Below are positions 26,142-36,240 of a stretch of 64,000 bases of DNA, one piece after another. Source of the stretch: Streptomyces cacaoi (GTDB taxonomy: Bacteria; Actinomycetota; Actinomycetes; Streptomycetales; Streptomycetaceae). The notes beneath the pieces were generated by a model that had not been told where the DNA came from, did not search any database, and was given only the letters and a program-made list of their open reading frames with translations. Where the stretch lies: positions 62,001 to 126,000 of the forward strand of contig NZ_BJMM01000004.1 in NCBI RefSeq assembly GCF_006539165.1, written 5' to 3'. Positions within the stretch are counted from its first letter, which is position 1; every line of letters starts with the position of its first letter. The translations under genes and the position numbers were made by a program.

Positions 26142-26462
26142 TCAGTCGAACCCGGCCGCCGGCCCCTGCGGCTGCCCGTCGGACGGCTGCCACTGCTCGG
26201 GGGCGGCGGCGGGCGCGGGCGCCGCCGCCGGTGCGGGGTCGGGGGTGTGGCCGCCCTGCCCGCCCATGGCGCGGCCCATCAGCGCCCGGGCCTCCTCGCT
26301 GTCCGGCTCGCGCTGGAGCGCGGCGGCGACTTCGACGACGGCCTCGCCGGAGCGCCCCGCGTCGAGCAGGAGCTGGGCCAGATGGAGGCGGAGCGGCACA
26401 TCGTCCGGGGAGGCTGCGACGGCGCCTCGCAGGCTGTTGAGGAGAGGGGACTCATCGGGCAT
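26142..26462 (-). CDS. TPR-like N-terminal part of the AAA+ ATPase gene, ended by TGA
   Basis: 106 aa. A helical repeat pair is visible (SLRGAVAASPDDVPLRLHLA, then LLLDAGRSGEAVVEVAAALQ), followed by a Pro/Ala linker ending QGPAAGFD and a TGA. After the TGA the same frame continues HKAEGEVAGIVQPPFV into the AAA+ protein. Related actinobacterial ATPases, as I recall them, have Trp in this position (FDW, then Lys/Ala/Glu), so TGG to TGA is a simple explanation. ATG 26462 has only a weak upstream AGAGTGA. Confidence 0.75.
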   Translation of the reverse strand: MPDESPLLNSLRGAVAASPDDVPLRLHLAQLLLDAGRSGEAVVEVAAALQREPDSEEARALMGRAMGGQGGHTPDPAPAAAPAPAAAPEQWQPSDGQPQGPAAGFD

Positions 26463-26560
26463 GGCGTTCACTCTAAGAGGCGACGCCGAGGGCCCGCGCC
26501 CGGCAGCGGTCCGGGCAGCAGATGCGGAAGAGGGGGACGCAGGGGAGCGGGGCAAAAGGC

Positions 26561-26590
26561 AGGAGCCCCCGCTCGGTCGCGGGGGCTCCT
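26561..26590 (-). terminator. Rho-independent terminator of the cold-shock gene
   Basis: AGGAGCCCCCGC at 26561-26572 and GCGGGGGCTCCT at 26579-26590 form a perfect 12-bp stem with a 6-nt loop. Read on the minus strand it is followed by GCCTTTTG. It lies 41 bp after the cold-shock stop. Confidence 0.85.
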
Positions 26591-26630
26591 TGGGTACTGC
26601 GTGAGTCGGTGGGTGGTGCGTGTCTCGCGA

Positions 26631-26834
26631 TTACTGCGCGGTGACGTTCTCCGCCTGCGGACCCTTCGGGCCCTGCGTGACGTCGAAGCTCACGATCTGG
26701 TTCTCTTCCAGGGAGCGGAAGCCGGACGCGTTGATCGCGGAGTAGTGAACGAAGACATCGGGACCGCCGCCGTCCTGGGCGATGAATCCGAAGCCCTTTT
26801 CGGCGTTGAACCACTTGACGGTTCCGGTGGCCAT
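26631..26834 (-). CDS. Cold-shock protein (CspA family)
   Basis: 67 aa, a standard single cold-shock domain that binds single-stranded RNA and DNA. It begins [23 protein letters not shown]1 is KGFGFI, RNP2 is VFVHYSAI, and it ends EGPKG-like with [21 protein letters not shown] precedes the ATG. It is monocistronic: a perfect terminator follows and a roughly 140-nt structured leader precedes it. Genes of this type are abundant and often constitutive in Streptomyces. Confidence 0.97.
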   Translation of the reverse strand: MATGTVKWFNAEKGFGFIAQDGGGPDVFVHYSAINASGFRSLEENQIVSFDVTQGPKGPQAENVTAQ

Positions 26835-26896
26835 AAGCCCTCCTTGGGCCTATAAGGGTGTCCCTGCTCCCAGTCACCACGGAGCATCGCTCCGGA

Positions 26897-26945
26897 AGAG
26901 CCTGAAAACGAACAAGAGCCCGCGGTTACATGCTCCGCAGGCTCT
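26897..26945 (-). promoter_or_regulatory. Structured 5' leader of the cold-shock gene with alternative hairpins
   Basis: On the transcribed strand AGAGCC-T-GCGG (26945-26935) can pair with CCGC-G-GGCTCT (26925-26915) in an 11-bp stem containing one G.U pair. The same AGAGCCTG can instead pair with CAGGCTCT (26904-26897). The pairings exclude each other, the usual logic of a switching leader. Confidence 0.5.
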
Positions 26946-26980
26946 GTACTGCAAGGGAAACCAAACTGCAACTTGCGTCG

Positions 26981-27009
26981 AGCCTAGCACGCTGGGTGCC
27001 CACCTGGAA
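26981..27009 (-). promoter_or_regulatory. Predicted promoter of the cold-shock gene
   Basis: On the minus strand, -35 TTCCAG (27009-27004) and -10 TAGGCT (26986-26981) are separated by exactly 17 bp. This would start transcription near 26974, giving a leader of about 140 nt. It is a prediction by eye. Confidence 0.45.
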
Positions 27010-27040
27010 GGTCTCGCGATCTTCCCACCCGTCTCCCCAC

Positions 27041-28183
<1,143 letters not shown>

Positions 28184-28341
28184 CGGCACCGCGCCGCCGT
28201 ACCCTCCCGTCCGCCGTCGGGCCCGGCGCCCTGACGGACCGGCGCGGGCCCCGCCGTCCGGGCCTCTGCCCGAGCCCGTGGTCCGGGCCCGTGCGGGCCT
28301 AAGCTGGGGCGGCCGAGTCGGGAGAGTGGGGGACGGCGCGT

Positions 28342-30174
28342 ATGCATCCGCTGGAGCCGGAGGATCCGCAGACGCTGGGGGAATACCGGCTGCTGCGCCG
28401 ACTGGGGTCCGGCGGCATGGGCCGGGTGTATCTGGCGCGCTCCCGGGGTGGCCGGACCGTGGCGGTGAAGGTCGTCCATCCGCACTTCGCGGTGGACGAG
28501 CAGTTCCGTGGCCGGTTCCGGCGCGAGGTGGTCTCGGCGCGGCAGGTCGGCGGCGACTGGACGGCGCCCGTGCTGGACGCCGACACCGAGGGCCCGGTGC
28601 CGTGGGTGGCCACGGGGTATGTGGCGGGCCCCTCGCTGACACAGGCCGTCGAGGAGCACGGACCGCTGCCCGAGCCGTCGGTGCGCGCGATGGGCGCGGG
28701 GCTGGCGGAGGCGTTGCGGCAGGTGCACGGCCTGGGGCTGGTGCACCGGGATGTGAAGCCGTCCAACGTGCTGTTGGCGGTGGACGGCCCACGCCTGATC
28801 GACTTCGGGATCGCCCGGGCCACGGAGGGCTCGGCCTCGCTGACCTCCACCGGGGTCTCGATCGGCTCGCCCGGCTACATGTCGCCCGAGCAGGTGCTGG
28901 GCAGACCCGTGGACGGCGCCACCGACGTGTTCGCGCTCGGCGCGGTGCTGGCGTACGCGGCGACCGGCGGCGCGCCCTTCCCCGGCGACAGCTCCGCCGC
29001 GCTGCTGTACCGCATCGTCCACGAGGAGCCCGAACTCGACGGCATGGGCGGGCCGTTGCGCGAGCTGGTGGAGCGCTGTCTGGCCAAGGACCCGGAGGCG
29101 CGGCCGGATCCGCGGCGGGTCGCGACCGAGCTGGCGGGCGGGGAGCCGGGGGTCGCCGCGCTGGTGCGCGGCGGCTGGCTGCCGGCGCCGATCGTGGAGC
29201 AGCTGGGCAGACGCGCGGTCGAACTGCTCGATCTGGAGCCGGAGGCCCGCGACGTCTCGGGGCCCGTGCCGTTCACCAGCCCGTCCGAGGGGCCGGGGCC
29301 GGGGCCGCGGACGGGCCCGGCGGCCGTCGGGGGCACCGCCGGTCCCTTCGCGCACACGGGACCGCACGGGAGCGCGGGACCGCACGCGCACGCGAACGCG
29401 GACACGCACACGGGCGCGGGCGGCGGTGCGGGCGGCGGGGAGGCGGGGCCCGGTCAGGGGCGGCCCGCCGGTTTCGGTCCGCCCGACCCGTCGTACGGCC
29501 GCACCGGTGCCGCCGAAGGCGGCGATTCCGGTGGTGGTCGCGGCGTCGGTGTCGTCGTGCGGCGCGGCACCGGGGGTGGTGCCGGTCCAGGTGCCGGTTC
29601 AGGGGCCGGGGCGGACGGAGGGACGGCCGGGCGGCGGCGGGTGAGCTGCACGCTGGTGCTGACGCTCGCCTGCGTGGTGGCCGCCGCGCTGCTGGGCACC
29701 TACGTCCTCGGTGTGCTGGGCGTGCTGCCCGGCACCGGCGGCGAACGGGACAACAGCGCCGACCCGTCGGCCTCGCACAGCGCCCGGCCCGGGGACCGCC
29801 CCACGAACCGGCCGTCGGACGGCGCCCGCGCGACGGTGCCCGAGAAGTTCCTCGGCGACTGGCGCGGCGACCTCACCACGGACAAGGGCCTCCCGGGCGG
29901 CACGCTGACGATCACGTTCCGCGGCGGCGGCAAGGGCGATGTCGTCGCGACGGGCAAGGTCTCCATGGCCGGTACGGCGTGCGGCGGCGAGTGGCGGCTG
30001 CTGTCGGCGACGGACCGGGCGCTGCGGGTGGAGGCGTCCAAGACGACGGATTCCCCGCTGTGCACCGAGGGCGACGAGGAGACCTTCACGCTGCGCGCGG
30101 ACGGCTCCCTGCGCTACGAGTCCGCCAACGAGGCGAGCGGCAACGCCGCGGGGACGCTCCGGAAGGCCGGCTGA
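28342..30174 (+). CDS. Membrane Ser/Thr protein kinase with extracellular beta domain
   Basis: 610 aa. The Hanks-type kinase domain covers residues about 13-270: glycine loop LGSGGMGRVYLA, VAVKVV lysine, catalytic loop LVHRDVKPSNVLL, DFGIARA and GSPGYMSPEQVLG. A long Gly/Pro/His linker leads to one transmembrane helix (TLVLTLACVVAAALLGTYVL, about residue 440). An external domain of about 110 residues follows, FLGDWRGDLTTDKG to AAGTLRKAG, with two cysteines and a lipocalin-like beta pattern; there are no PASTA repeats. ATG 28342 follows GGGGGAC. It sits between mqnA and mqnC. Its ligand and substrates are unknown. Confidence 0.93.
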   Translation: MHPLEPEDPQTLGEYRLLRRLGSGGMGRVYLARSRGGRTVAVKVVHPHFAVDEQFRGRFRREVVSARQVGGDWTAPVLDADTEGPVPWVATGYVAGPSLTQAVEEHGPLPEPSVRAMGAGLAEALRQVHGLGLVHRDVKPSNVLLAVDGPRLIDFGIARATEGSASLTSTGVSIGSPGYMSPEQVLGRPVDGATDVFALGAVLAYAATGGAPFPGDSSAALLYRIVHEEPELDGMGGPLRELVERCLAKDPEARPDPRRVATELAGGEPGVAALVRGGWLPAPIVEQLGRRAVELLDLEPEARDVSGPVPFTSPSEGPGPGPRTGPAAVGGTAGPFAHTGPHGSAGPHAHANADTHTGAGGGAGGGEAGPGQGRPAGFGPPDPSYGRTGAAEGGDSGGGRGVGVVVRRGTGGGAGPGAGSGAGADGGTAGRRRVSCTLVLTLACVVAAALLGTYVLGVLGVLPGTGGERDNSADPSASHSARPGDRPTNRPSDGARATVPEKFLGDWRGDLTTDKGLPGGTLTITFRGGGKGDVVATGKVSMAGTACGGEWRLLSATDRALRVEASKTTDSPLCTEGDEETFTLRADGSLRYESANEASGNAAGTLRKAG

Positions 30175-30284
30175 GGCGCTGGCGTACGCTGGTCGGACGC
30201 CGCTGTGCGCCGCCCGGCCGGACGGTCCGTGCGGCGGGAGAGACAGATGAGCGACCTGATGTGCGACTTTGGGAGGGACGCCCG

Positions 30285-31496
30285 GTGACTGCGTACGCGT
30301 CGGATGGCGACCTGCAGCCCGTACTCGACCGCGCCGCCGCCGGCGGACGCATCACCCCCGAGGAAGCGCTCGATCTGTACCGCTTCGCCCCGCTCCACGC
30401 GCTGGGCGCCGCGGCCGACAGCGCCCGGCGCCGCCGCTACGCGGGCACCGAGCACATCGCGACGTACATCATCGAGCGGAACATCAACTACACCAACTCC
30501 TGCGTGACGGCGTGCAAGTTCTGCGCCTTCTACGCCTCGCCCAAGAGCGACAAGGTGTGGATCCGCGACCTCGACGACATCCTGCGCCGCTGTGCCGAGA
30601 CCGTCGAACTGGGCGGCACGCAGATCATGTTCCAGGGCGGCCACCACCCGGACTTCGGTGTGGAGTACTACGAGGAGCACTTCGCCGCCATCAAGAAGGC
30701 GTTCCCCCAGCTGGTCATCCACTCCCTGGGGGCCAGTGAGGTCGAGCACATGGCGCGGATCTCCGGTGTCGGACCCGAGGAGGCGATCCGCCGGATCCAC
30801 GCCGCCGGTCTCGACTCGTTCGCCGGCGCGGGCGCCGAACTCCTGCCGGCCCGGCCGCGCAAGGCCATCGCCCCGCTGAAGGAGTCCGGCGAACGCTGGC
30901 TGGAGATCATGGAGATCGCGCACGGCCTGGGCGTCGAGTCGACGTCCACGATGCTGATGGGCACCGGCGAGACCAACGCCGAGCGCATCGAGCACCTGCG
31001 CATGATCCGGGACGTACAGGACCGCACCGGCGGATTCCGGGCGTTCATCCCGTACACGTACCAGCCGGAGAACAACCATCTGAAGGGCCGCACGCAGGCC
31101 ACGCTCTTCGAGTATCTGCGCATGATCGCGATCGCGCGGATCTTCCTCGACAACGTCGCGCACATCCAGGGCTCCTGGCTGACCACCGGCAAGGAGGTCG
31201 GCCAGCTGTCGCTGCACTACGGCGCCGACGACCTCGGCTCGGTGATGCTGGAGGAGAACGTCGTCTCCTCCGCCGGCGCGCGGCACCGCTCCAACCGGAT
31301 GGAGCTGATCGAGCTGATCCGCGCCGCGGGCCGGGTGCCGGCGCAGCGCGCGACGACGTACGAACACCTCGTCGTGCACGACGACCCGGCGAACGACCCC
31401 GTCGACGACAAGGTCGTCTCCCATCTCTCGTCCACGGCTCTGGACGCCGCGCGGGCCGCCGCCGGCCAAGAGCTGCCGCTCGTCGACGCACGCTGA
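30285..31496 (+). CDS. mqnC: Cyclic dehypoxanthinyl futalosine synthase MqnC (radical SAM)
   Basis: 403 aa. The radical SAM cluster motif CVTACKFC lies in [20 protein letters not shown] near residue 75. Further conserved parts are [40 protein letters not shown] and [16 protein letters not shown]. It cyclises dehypoxanthine futalosine, using S-adenosylmethionine and a 4Fe-4S cluster. GTG 30285 is preceded by GGGAGGG. It is followed after 58 bp by menG, which acts at the end of the same pathway. Confidence 0.96.
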   Translation: MTAYASDGDLQPVLDRAAAGGRITPEEALDLYRFAPLHALGAAADSARRRRYAGTEHIATYIIERNINYTNSCVTACKFCAFYASPKSDKVWIRDLDDILRRCAETVELGGTQIMFQGGHHPDFGVEYYEEHFAAIKKAFPQLVIHSLGASEVEHMARISGVGPEEAIRRIHAAGLDSFAGAGAELLPARPRKAIAPLKESGERWLEIMEIAHGLGVESTSTMLMGTGETNAERIEHLRMIRDVQDRTGGFRAFIPYTYQPENNHLKGRTQATLFEYLRMIAIARIFLDNVAHIQGSWLTTGKEVGQLSLHYGADDLGSVMLEENVVSSAGARHRSNRMELIELIRAAGRVPAQRATTYEHLVVHDDPANDPVDDKVVSHLSSTALDAARAAAGQELPLVDAR

Positions 31497-31554
31497 GGCA
31501 GGCTCGGCCGCCGCACTCCGGCAGGCCCCGAACAGGAACGGAAGCACCCGGCTC

Positions 31555-32250
31555 GTGACCCGCGCATCCCTGGACAAGCAGCCGCACGAGGTCGCCACCA
31601 TGTTCGACGACGTGGCGGCGAAGTACGACCTCACCAACGATGTGCTCTCGCTCGGCCAGACGCGGCTGTGGCGCAGGGCCGTCGCCCGTTCCGTGGCCGC
31701 CCGGCCCGGGGAGCGCGTGCTCGATCTCGCGGCCGGCACCGGCACGTCCTCGCTGCCGTTCGTGGACGACGGCGCCTTCACCGTGCCGTGCGACTTCTCG
31801 CAGGGCATGCTCGCCGAGGGCAAGCGGCGCCACGCCTGGATGCCGTTCGTCGCCGGCGACGCGACCCGGCTGCCGTTCGCCGACGACAGCTTCGACGCCG
31901 TCACCCTCTCCTTCGGGCTGCGCAACGTGCAGGACACGGACGCCGCGCTGGCCGAGCTGTACCGGGTGACCAAGCCGCGCGGCCGGGTGCTGATCTGCGA
32001 GTTCAGCCATCCGACGTGGGCGCCCTTCCGCACCGTCTACACCGGCTATCTGATGCGTGCCCTGCCGCCGGTGGCGCGCGCGGTCAGCAGCAGCCCCGAC
32101 GCGTACGTCTACCTCGCCGAGTCCATCCGCGACTGGCCGGACCAGCCGGCCCTCGCCGCCCGGCTCCAGGACGCCGGATGGGTCCGGGTCGCCTGGCGCA
32201 ACCTCACCGGCGGCATCGTCGCGCTGCACCGGGGCTTCAAGCCCGCCTGA
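31555..32250 (+). CDS. menG: Demethylmenaquinone methyltransferase (UbiE/MenG)
   Basis: 231 aa. It performs the final C-methylation of demethylmenaquinone using SAM. Motifs: [23 protein letters not shown]-binding [35 protein letters not shown] and the UbiE signature [23 protein letters not shown] 31555. Its place between mqnC and the prenyl reductase gene keeps late menaquinone steps together. Confidence 0.95.
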   Translation: MTRASLDKQPHEVATMFDDVAAKYDLTNDVLSLGQTRLWRRAVARSVAARPGERVLDLAAGTGTSSLPFVDDGAFTVPCDFSQGMLAEGKRRHAWMPFVAGDATRLPFADDSFDAVTLSFGLRNVQDTDAALAELYRVTKPRGRVLICEFSHPTWAPFRTVYTGYLMRALPPVARAVSSSPDAYVYLAESIRDWPDQPALAARLQDAGWVRVAWRNLTGGIVALHRGFKPA

Positions 32251-32497
32251 CGGACGTCCGGTTCGCGGGCGCCGGCGCGGCGGGCGGCGCGTTCCGTCGG
32301 CGCCGCGCCCTCCCGGTGCGCGTTGCGCTTGGGTAACTCCCCTTCCCCGGCGGCCCGTTCACGGAAGACTGGACAGCGGTACACGCGTCCTCTTCCGCAG
32401 TACACGCCTCCTTTTCCGTGCGTGTGCCCGCGGCGTCCGCGCGTACCGTTGTCCCGCGCCGTGCCCGCCCGTGCCTCTTCACCGTCTCCGGAGCCTC

Positions 32498-34393
32498 ATG
32501 TCGTCGCCCTGCCCGCACTGCGGTACGAGCTCGCCCGCCGAGGCCCGCTTCTGCATGTCCTGCGGTGCCGCCCGTCCCGTGCCCCCGCCCGCGGTCCCGG
32601 CCCCACCGACGGGGCCCGCCCCGGCCGGACCTCCCCCGGCAGAACCGCCCCTGACAGGGCCTCCCCCGGCAGGGCCTCCCTCGGCAGGTCCTCCCTCGGC
32701 GGGGCCTCCACCTTCCGTGCCCCCGCCCGCCGCGCCGTCGGCCCCGCCCCCGCCGCCGGTTCCGCCCGGCCGGCCGGTGCCCGGCCAGCCGGCGCCGGCC
32801 GTCCCGCCCGGGCCGCCGCCGGGTGCGCCCCCGCCGCCGGCCGCGCCGCCGAGCCGTCCGCCGTCGGCCGCCGGGCTGTTCCTCTCCCGGACCTTCACCG
32901 GTGACTGGGCCGGGGCGCTCCGGGTGGCGGTGTGGCCGACGGCCCTGCTGTTCGTGCTGGCCTGCGGGCTGGGCATCTGGTCGCATCCGGACGTCGACGA
33001 GCTGGAGATCGGCTGGGGCACCCGGATGCGGGTCGCGTTGGCGGTGCTGCTGCGCGGCATCGGCGGCGGGCTCAGCCTCTCCTCGGGCGGCGGCTCGCTC
33101 GCGCCGGAGGGCGACGGGCCGGACAGCGGCTGGGGCGAGGGCGTGACCGGGGCCGGGGTCACCGGCCACATCACCGTCTCCTGGATCCCGCTGCTCGCCA
33201 CCGCGGTGTGGCTCGCCGCGCTGATCCTCGCCGCCGGACGGGCACGGCGCCGGCTCGCGGGCGCGCCCGCGACCGCCGGCCCGGAGGCGGCGCTGCGCAT
33301 CGGACTGCTGTGCGCCGTGGGCGCGTTCGCGCTCGCGCTGTACGCCCAGCCCTCCTACGAGGGCGCCGAGCTGGACTCCTCGCCCGGACTCACGCTGCTG
33401 TGGGCGTTCCTGCTCGGCACGGTCACCGCGGGCCTGGTGCTCTCGCGCGGCGCGCTGGACGCGTACCTCGCGGCCCGCCGCTCGCCCGGGCCGCGGATCG
33501 CGCTGGGTGCGCTGCGGACGGCGCTGCTGGCGCTGGTGCTCGTGCTGGCCCTGGCCTCCGTCGTCACCTGGCTCGTCGCCGTCGTGACCGAGGAGGACGC
33601 GGACGGCGGTCTGCTGGCCGCCTCGCTCGGACTGCTGCCGAACCTGGGCGCGCTGGGGCTGGCGTTCGCCTGGGGCGCCCCGCTGGAGGGGCGGTGGAGC
33701 TCCACCGTGGGCGGCGGCACCGGACACCATTCCGCCGGCTACGGCGAACTCCTCGACGCACACGGGGCGTGGGCTGTCGTCGGCACCCTCGCGGGAGGGC
33801 TCGTCTGCGCGCTGATCCTCGGGCTGCTGACCGCGCGGCGCGCAGCCGATCAGCGGGAACGGCTGCTGACCGGCGCCTTCTTCGTGGGCGCCGTGCTCCT
33901 GCTGGTCCAGCTGGCCGGGCTCGGCTTCACGATGGACTTCGTGCGGGGCGACGGGGGCGGCTCGGCCGGTGGCTACGGCGACACGGGAGGCACCGAGTCC
34001 GTCCGGGCCTCCTTCGAACTGGCGGCGGGCGGGGCCGAACTCCTGCTGTTCGCCCTGCTGTGGTCGTTCGGCGGCGTGCTGCTGGCCCCCTACCTCCTCG
34101 CCCCCTTCCGCGGACGCCGCACACCGCCGGCCCCGGACCCGTACACCGTTCCGTACCCCGGCGGCCCGAACGTCGGCCCGTACACCGGTGGCCCGTACCC
34201 GGGGCCGTACTCCGGCAGCCCGTACTCCGCCCCGGCCGGTGGCCCGTACCCGGCGCCGTACGGAGACGGTCACAGATACGGGCGGGGGCAGGGACAGAGT
34301 CAGGGCCAGGGACACAGCCAGGGCCAGGGCCAGGGACCGGGGCCGGGCGGGACGCCGGGGCCGGGCGACGGGGGCGTGCCGCCGCCACGCTGA
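32498..34393 (+). CDS. Zinc-ribbon, proline-rich polytopic membrane protein (streptophobe-like)
   Basis: 631 aa. A zinc ribbon opens the protein (CPHCGTSSPAEARFCMSCG). A Pro/Ala/Gly linker of about 100 residues follows, then about ten hydrophobic helices (for example LRVAVWPTALLFVLACGLGI, LLWAFLLGTVTAGLVLS, LLALVLVLALASVVTWLVAV). It ends in a Tyr/Pro/Gly repeat tail and a Gln-Gly tract (GQSQGQGHSQGQGQG). The architecture matches the Streptomyces membrane proteins named streptophobe. The function is unknown. ATG 32498 follows CCGGAGCC. Confidence 0.87.
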   Translation: MSSPCPHCGTSSPAEARFCMSCGAARPVPPPAVPAPPTGPAPAGPPPAEPPLTGPPPAGPPSAGPPSAGPPPSVPPPAAPSAPPPPPVPPGRPVPGQPAPAVPPGPPPGAPPPPAAPPSRPPSAAGLFLSRTFTGDWAGALRVAVWPTALLFVLACGLGIWSHPDVDELEIGWGTRMRVALAVLLRGIGGGLSLSSGGGSLAPEGDGPDSGWGEGVTGAGVTGHITVSWIPLLATAVWLAALILAAGRARRRLAGAPATAGPEAALRIGLLCAVGAFALALYAQPSYEGAELDSSPGLTLLWAFLLGTVTAGLVLSRGALDAYLAARRSPGPRIALGALRTALLALVLVLALASVVTWLVAVVTEEDADGGLLAASLGLLPNLGALGLAFAWGAPLEGRWSSTVGGGTGHHSAGYGELLDAHGAWAVVGTLAGGLVCALILGLLTARRAADQRERLLTGAFFVGAVLLLVQLAGLGFTMDFVRGDGGGSAGGYGDTGGTESVRASFELAAGGAELLLFALLWSFGGVLLAPYLLAPFRGRRTPPAPDPYTVPYPGGPNVGPYTGGPYPGPYSGSPYSAPAGGPYPAPYGDGHRYGRGQGQSQGQGHSQGQGQGPGPGGTPGPGDGGVPPPR

Positions 34394-34616
34394 CGGCAGG
34401 GCGGGCCGGACGCGGGCGGACGCGGGTGGGACGCGGGCCGGGCACAGGGGGAACGCAGGCCGGGCGCAGGCGGAACGCGGGCCGGGCGCGGCGCGGGCGT
34501 CGGGCGGTGCCGGGCCGTGGGCGGGCCCGGGCCGCCGCCCCGGAGACGGTGCCGTCCCGAACGCCCGCATAGACTGGCGCGGACAGCCATCCCCCAGCCA
34601 GCACGCGGGAGTCCTC

Positions 34617-35912
34617 GTGGCCGACACCGACGCGAAGCCAGCCTCCGAGCGGACCGCCGATGTGATCGTCGTCGGAGCGGGGCCCGCCGGTTCCGCCACC
34701 GCCTACCACCTCGCCCGCAGCGGTCTGGACGTTCTGCTGCTGGAGAAGACGGCGTTCCCGCGGGAGAAGGTGTGCGGCGACGGGCTCACCCCGCGCGCCA
34801 CCAAGCAGCTCGTCGCGATGGGCATCGACATCTCCGAGGAGGCCGGCTGGCTGCGCAACAAGGGCCTGCGCATCATCGGCGGCGGTCAGCGTCTCCAGCT
34901 CGACTGGCCGGAGCTGGCCAGCTACCCCGACTACGGACTCGTCCGCAAGCGCGACGACTTCGACGAGCAGCTCGCCCGGCAGGCGCAGAAGGCGGGCGCC
35001 CGGCTGTACGAGCGGTGCAACGTCTCCGAGCCCGTGCTGGACGAGCGCACCGGGCACATCACCGGCGTGCACGCCAAGCTCGGCGAGGAGAAGACACCGG
35101 TTACCTTCCACGCGCCGGTCGTCGTCGCCGCCGACGGCAACTCCACGCGGCTGTCCCTGAAGATGGGCCTGCACCGCCGGGAGGACCGCCCCATGGGCGT
35201 CGCGGTGCGCACCTACTTCACCTCGCCCCGGCACGACGACGACTATCTGGAGTCCTGGCTGGAGCTGTGGGACCGGCGCGGCTCGCAGGACAGGCTGCTG
35301 CCCGGCTACGGCTGGATCTTCGGCATGGGGGACGGCACCTCCAACGTCGGCCTGGGCGTGCTCAACACCTCCGCCTCGTTCAAGGAGCTGGACTGGCGCG
35401 AGATCCTCAAGGCGTGGTGCGCCTCCATGCCCGAGGAGTGGGGCTATGCGCCCGACAACATGACGGGCCCGATCCGCGGCGCCGCGCTCCCGATGGCCTT
35501 CAACCGGCAGCCGCACTACACCCGCGGGCTGCTGCTGGTCGGTGACGCCGGCGGCCTCGTCAACCCGTTCAACGGCGAGGGCATCGCCTACGCCATGGAG
35601 TCCGGCGTCATCGCCGCCGAGACGATCGTCCAGGCGCACGCGCGTGCCACCCGCGCCCAGCGGGAGCTGGCGCTCCAGCGCTACCCGAAGGTGCTCAAGG
35701 ACACCTACGGCGGCTACTACACGATGGGCCGCGCCTTCGTGAAGCTCATCGGCAATCCGAAGGTCATGAAGCTGGCGACCGAACGGGGCCTGACGCACCC
35801 GCTCCTGATGCGCTTCACCCTGAAGATGCTCGCCAACCTCACCGACCCCACCGGCGGTGACGCGATGGACCGCATCATCAACGGCCTGGCCAAGGTCGCC
35901 CCGCGCGCCTGA
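34617..35912 (+). CDS. Geranylgeranyl reductase-family FAD oxidoreductase (menaquinone reductase-like)
   Basis: 431 aa. The FAD-binding motif is VIVVGAGPAGSATAYHLARS near residue 16, with the family's REKVCGDGLTPRATKQL. The C-terminal FAD contact is LLVGDAGGLVNPFNGEGIAY. Members saturate isoprenoid chains; in actinobacteria MenJ-type enzymes reduce one isoprene unit of the menaquinone tail. The surrounding mqnC, menG and nuo genes support that role. GTG 34617 has GGGAG five bases upstream. The transposon begins about 200 bp after its stop. Confidence 0.93.
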   Translation: MADTDAKPASERTADVIVVGAGPAGSATAYHLARSGLDVLLLEKTAFPREKVCGDGLTPRATKQLVAMGIDISEEAGWLRNKGLRIIGGGQRLQLDWPELASYPDYGLVRKRDDFDEQLARQAQKAGARLYERCNVSEPVLDERTGHITGVHAKLGEEKTPVTFHAPVVVAADGNSTRLSLKMGLHRREDRPMGVAVRTYFTSPRHDDDYLESWLELWDRRGSQDRLLPGYGWIFGMGDGTSNVGLGVLNTSASFKELDWREILKAWCASMPEEWGYAPDNMTGPIRGAALPMAFNRQPHYTRGLLLVGDAGGLVNPFNGEGIAYAMESGVIAAETIVQAHARATRAQRELALQRYPKVLKDTYGGYYTMGRAFVKLIGNPKVMKLATERGLTHPLLMRFTLKMLANLTDPTGGDAMDRIINGLAKVAPRA

Positions 35913-36040
35913 GGAACCGGCTGCGCCGGAGGAGCCCACGCGCGCACGGGGCGGGCCGGGGCCCGGCCGGACCCCGGCCCCCGGAGCCGCCCCCGTCCCC
36001 GCAGGGCAGAGACAGCCCCCCCCACAGCGCGGGACAGATC

Positions 36041-36113
36041 CTTACGGCACGAGACTTACGGCACGAGACAGCCCCCTGTACGGCAACAGCCCTCTACGGC
36101 AACAGCCCTGTAC
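36041..36113. repeat. Tandem 14-bp and 16-18-bp repeats at the transposon target
   Basis: CTTACGGCACGAGA occurs twice at 36041-36068. Then CAGCCC-CTGTACGGCAA-type units start at 36069 and 36087, and a third starts at 36103. The third is cut by the transposon after CAGCCCTGTAC, and its continuation GGCA is found beyond the right end at 41844. Confidence 0.8.
36109..36113. repeat. Target-site duplication, left copy (TGTAC)
   Basis: The five bases TGTAC directly left of the terminal inverted repeat are repeated exactly at 41839-41843. A 5-bp duplication is the hallmark of Tn3-family insertion. Confidence 0.95.
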
Positions 36114-36153
36114 GGGGCTTGAGGAACATCGGAACGGAATCCGGCGCTAAGCC
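36114..36153 (+). repeat. Left terminal inverted repeat of the transposon
   Basis: It starts GGGGCTTGAGGAACATCGGA and ends with CGGCGCTAAG at position 38, then CC. It matches the right end in 39 of 40 positions; the mismatch is at base 27. A 38-bp repeat starting GGGG is the standard Tn3 end. Confidence 0.95.
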
Positions 36154-36240
36154 CGCTCGGGGCGCGAGAGGGCTTTGACCTGGGGAACTTGGGCGGCTGA
36201 TCTTCGGCAGTCGTATTGATCGACTGTCTGGAGGTTCGGG

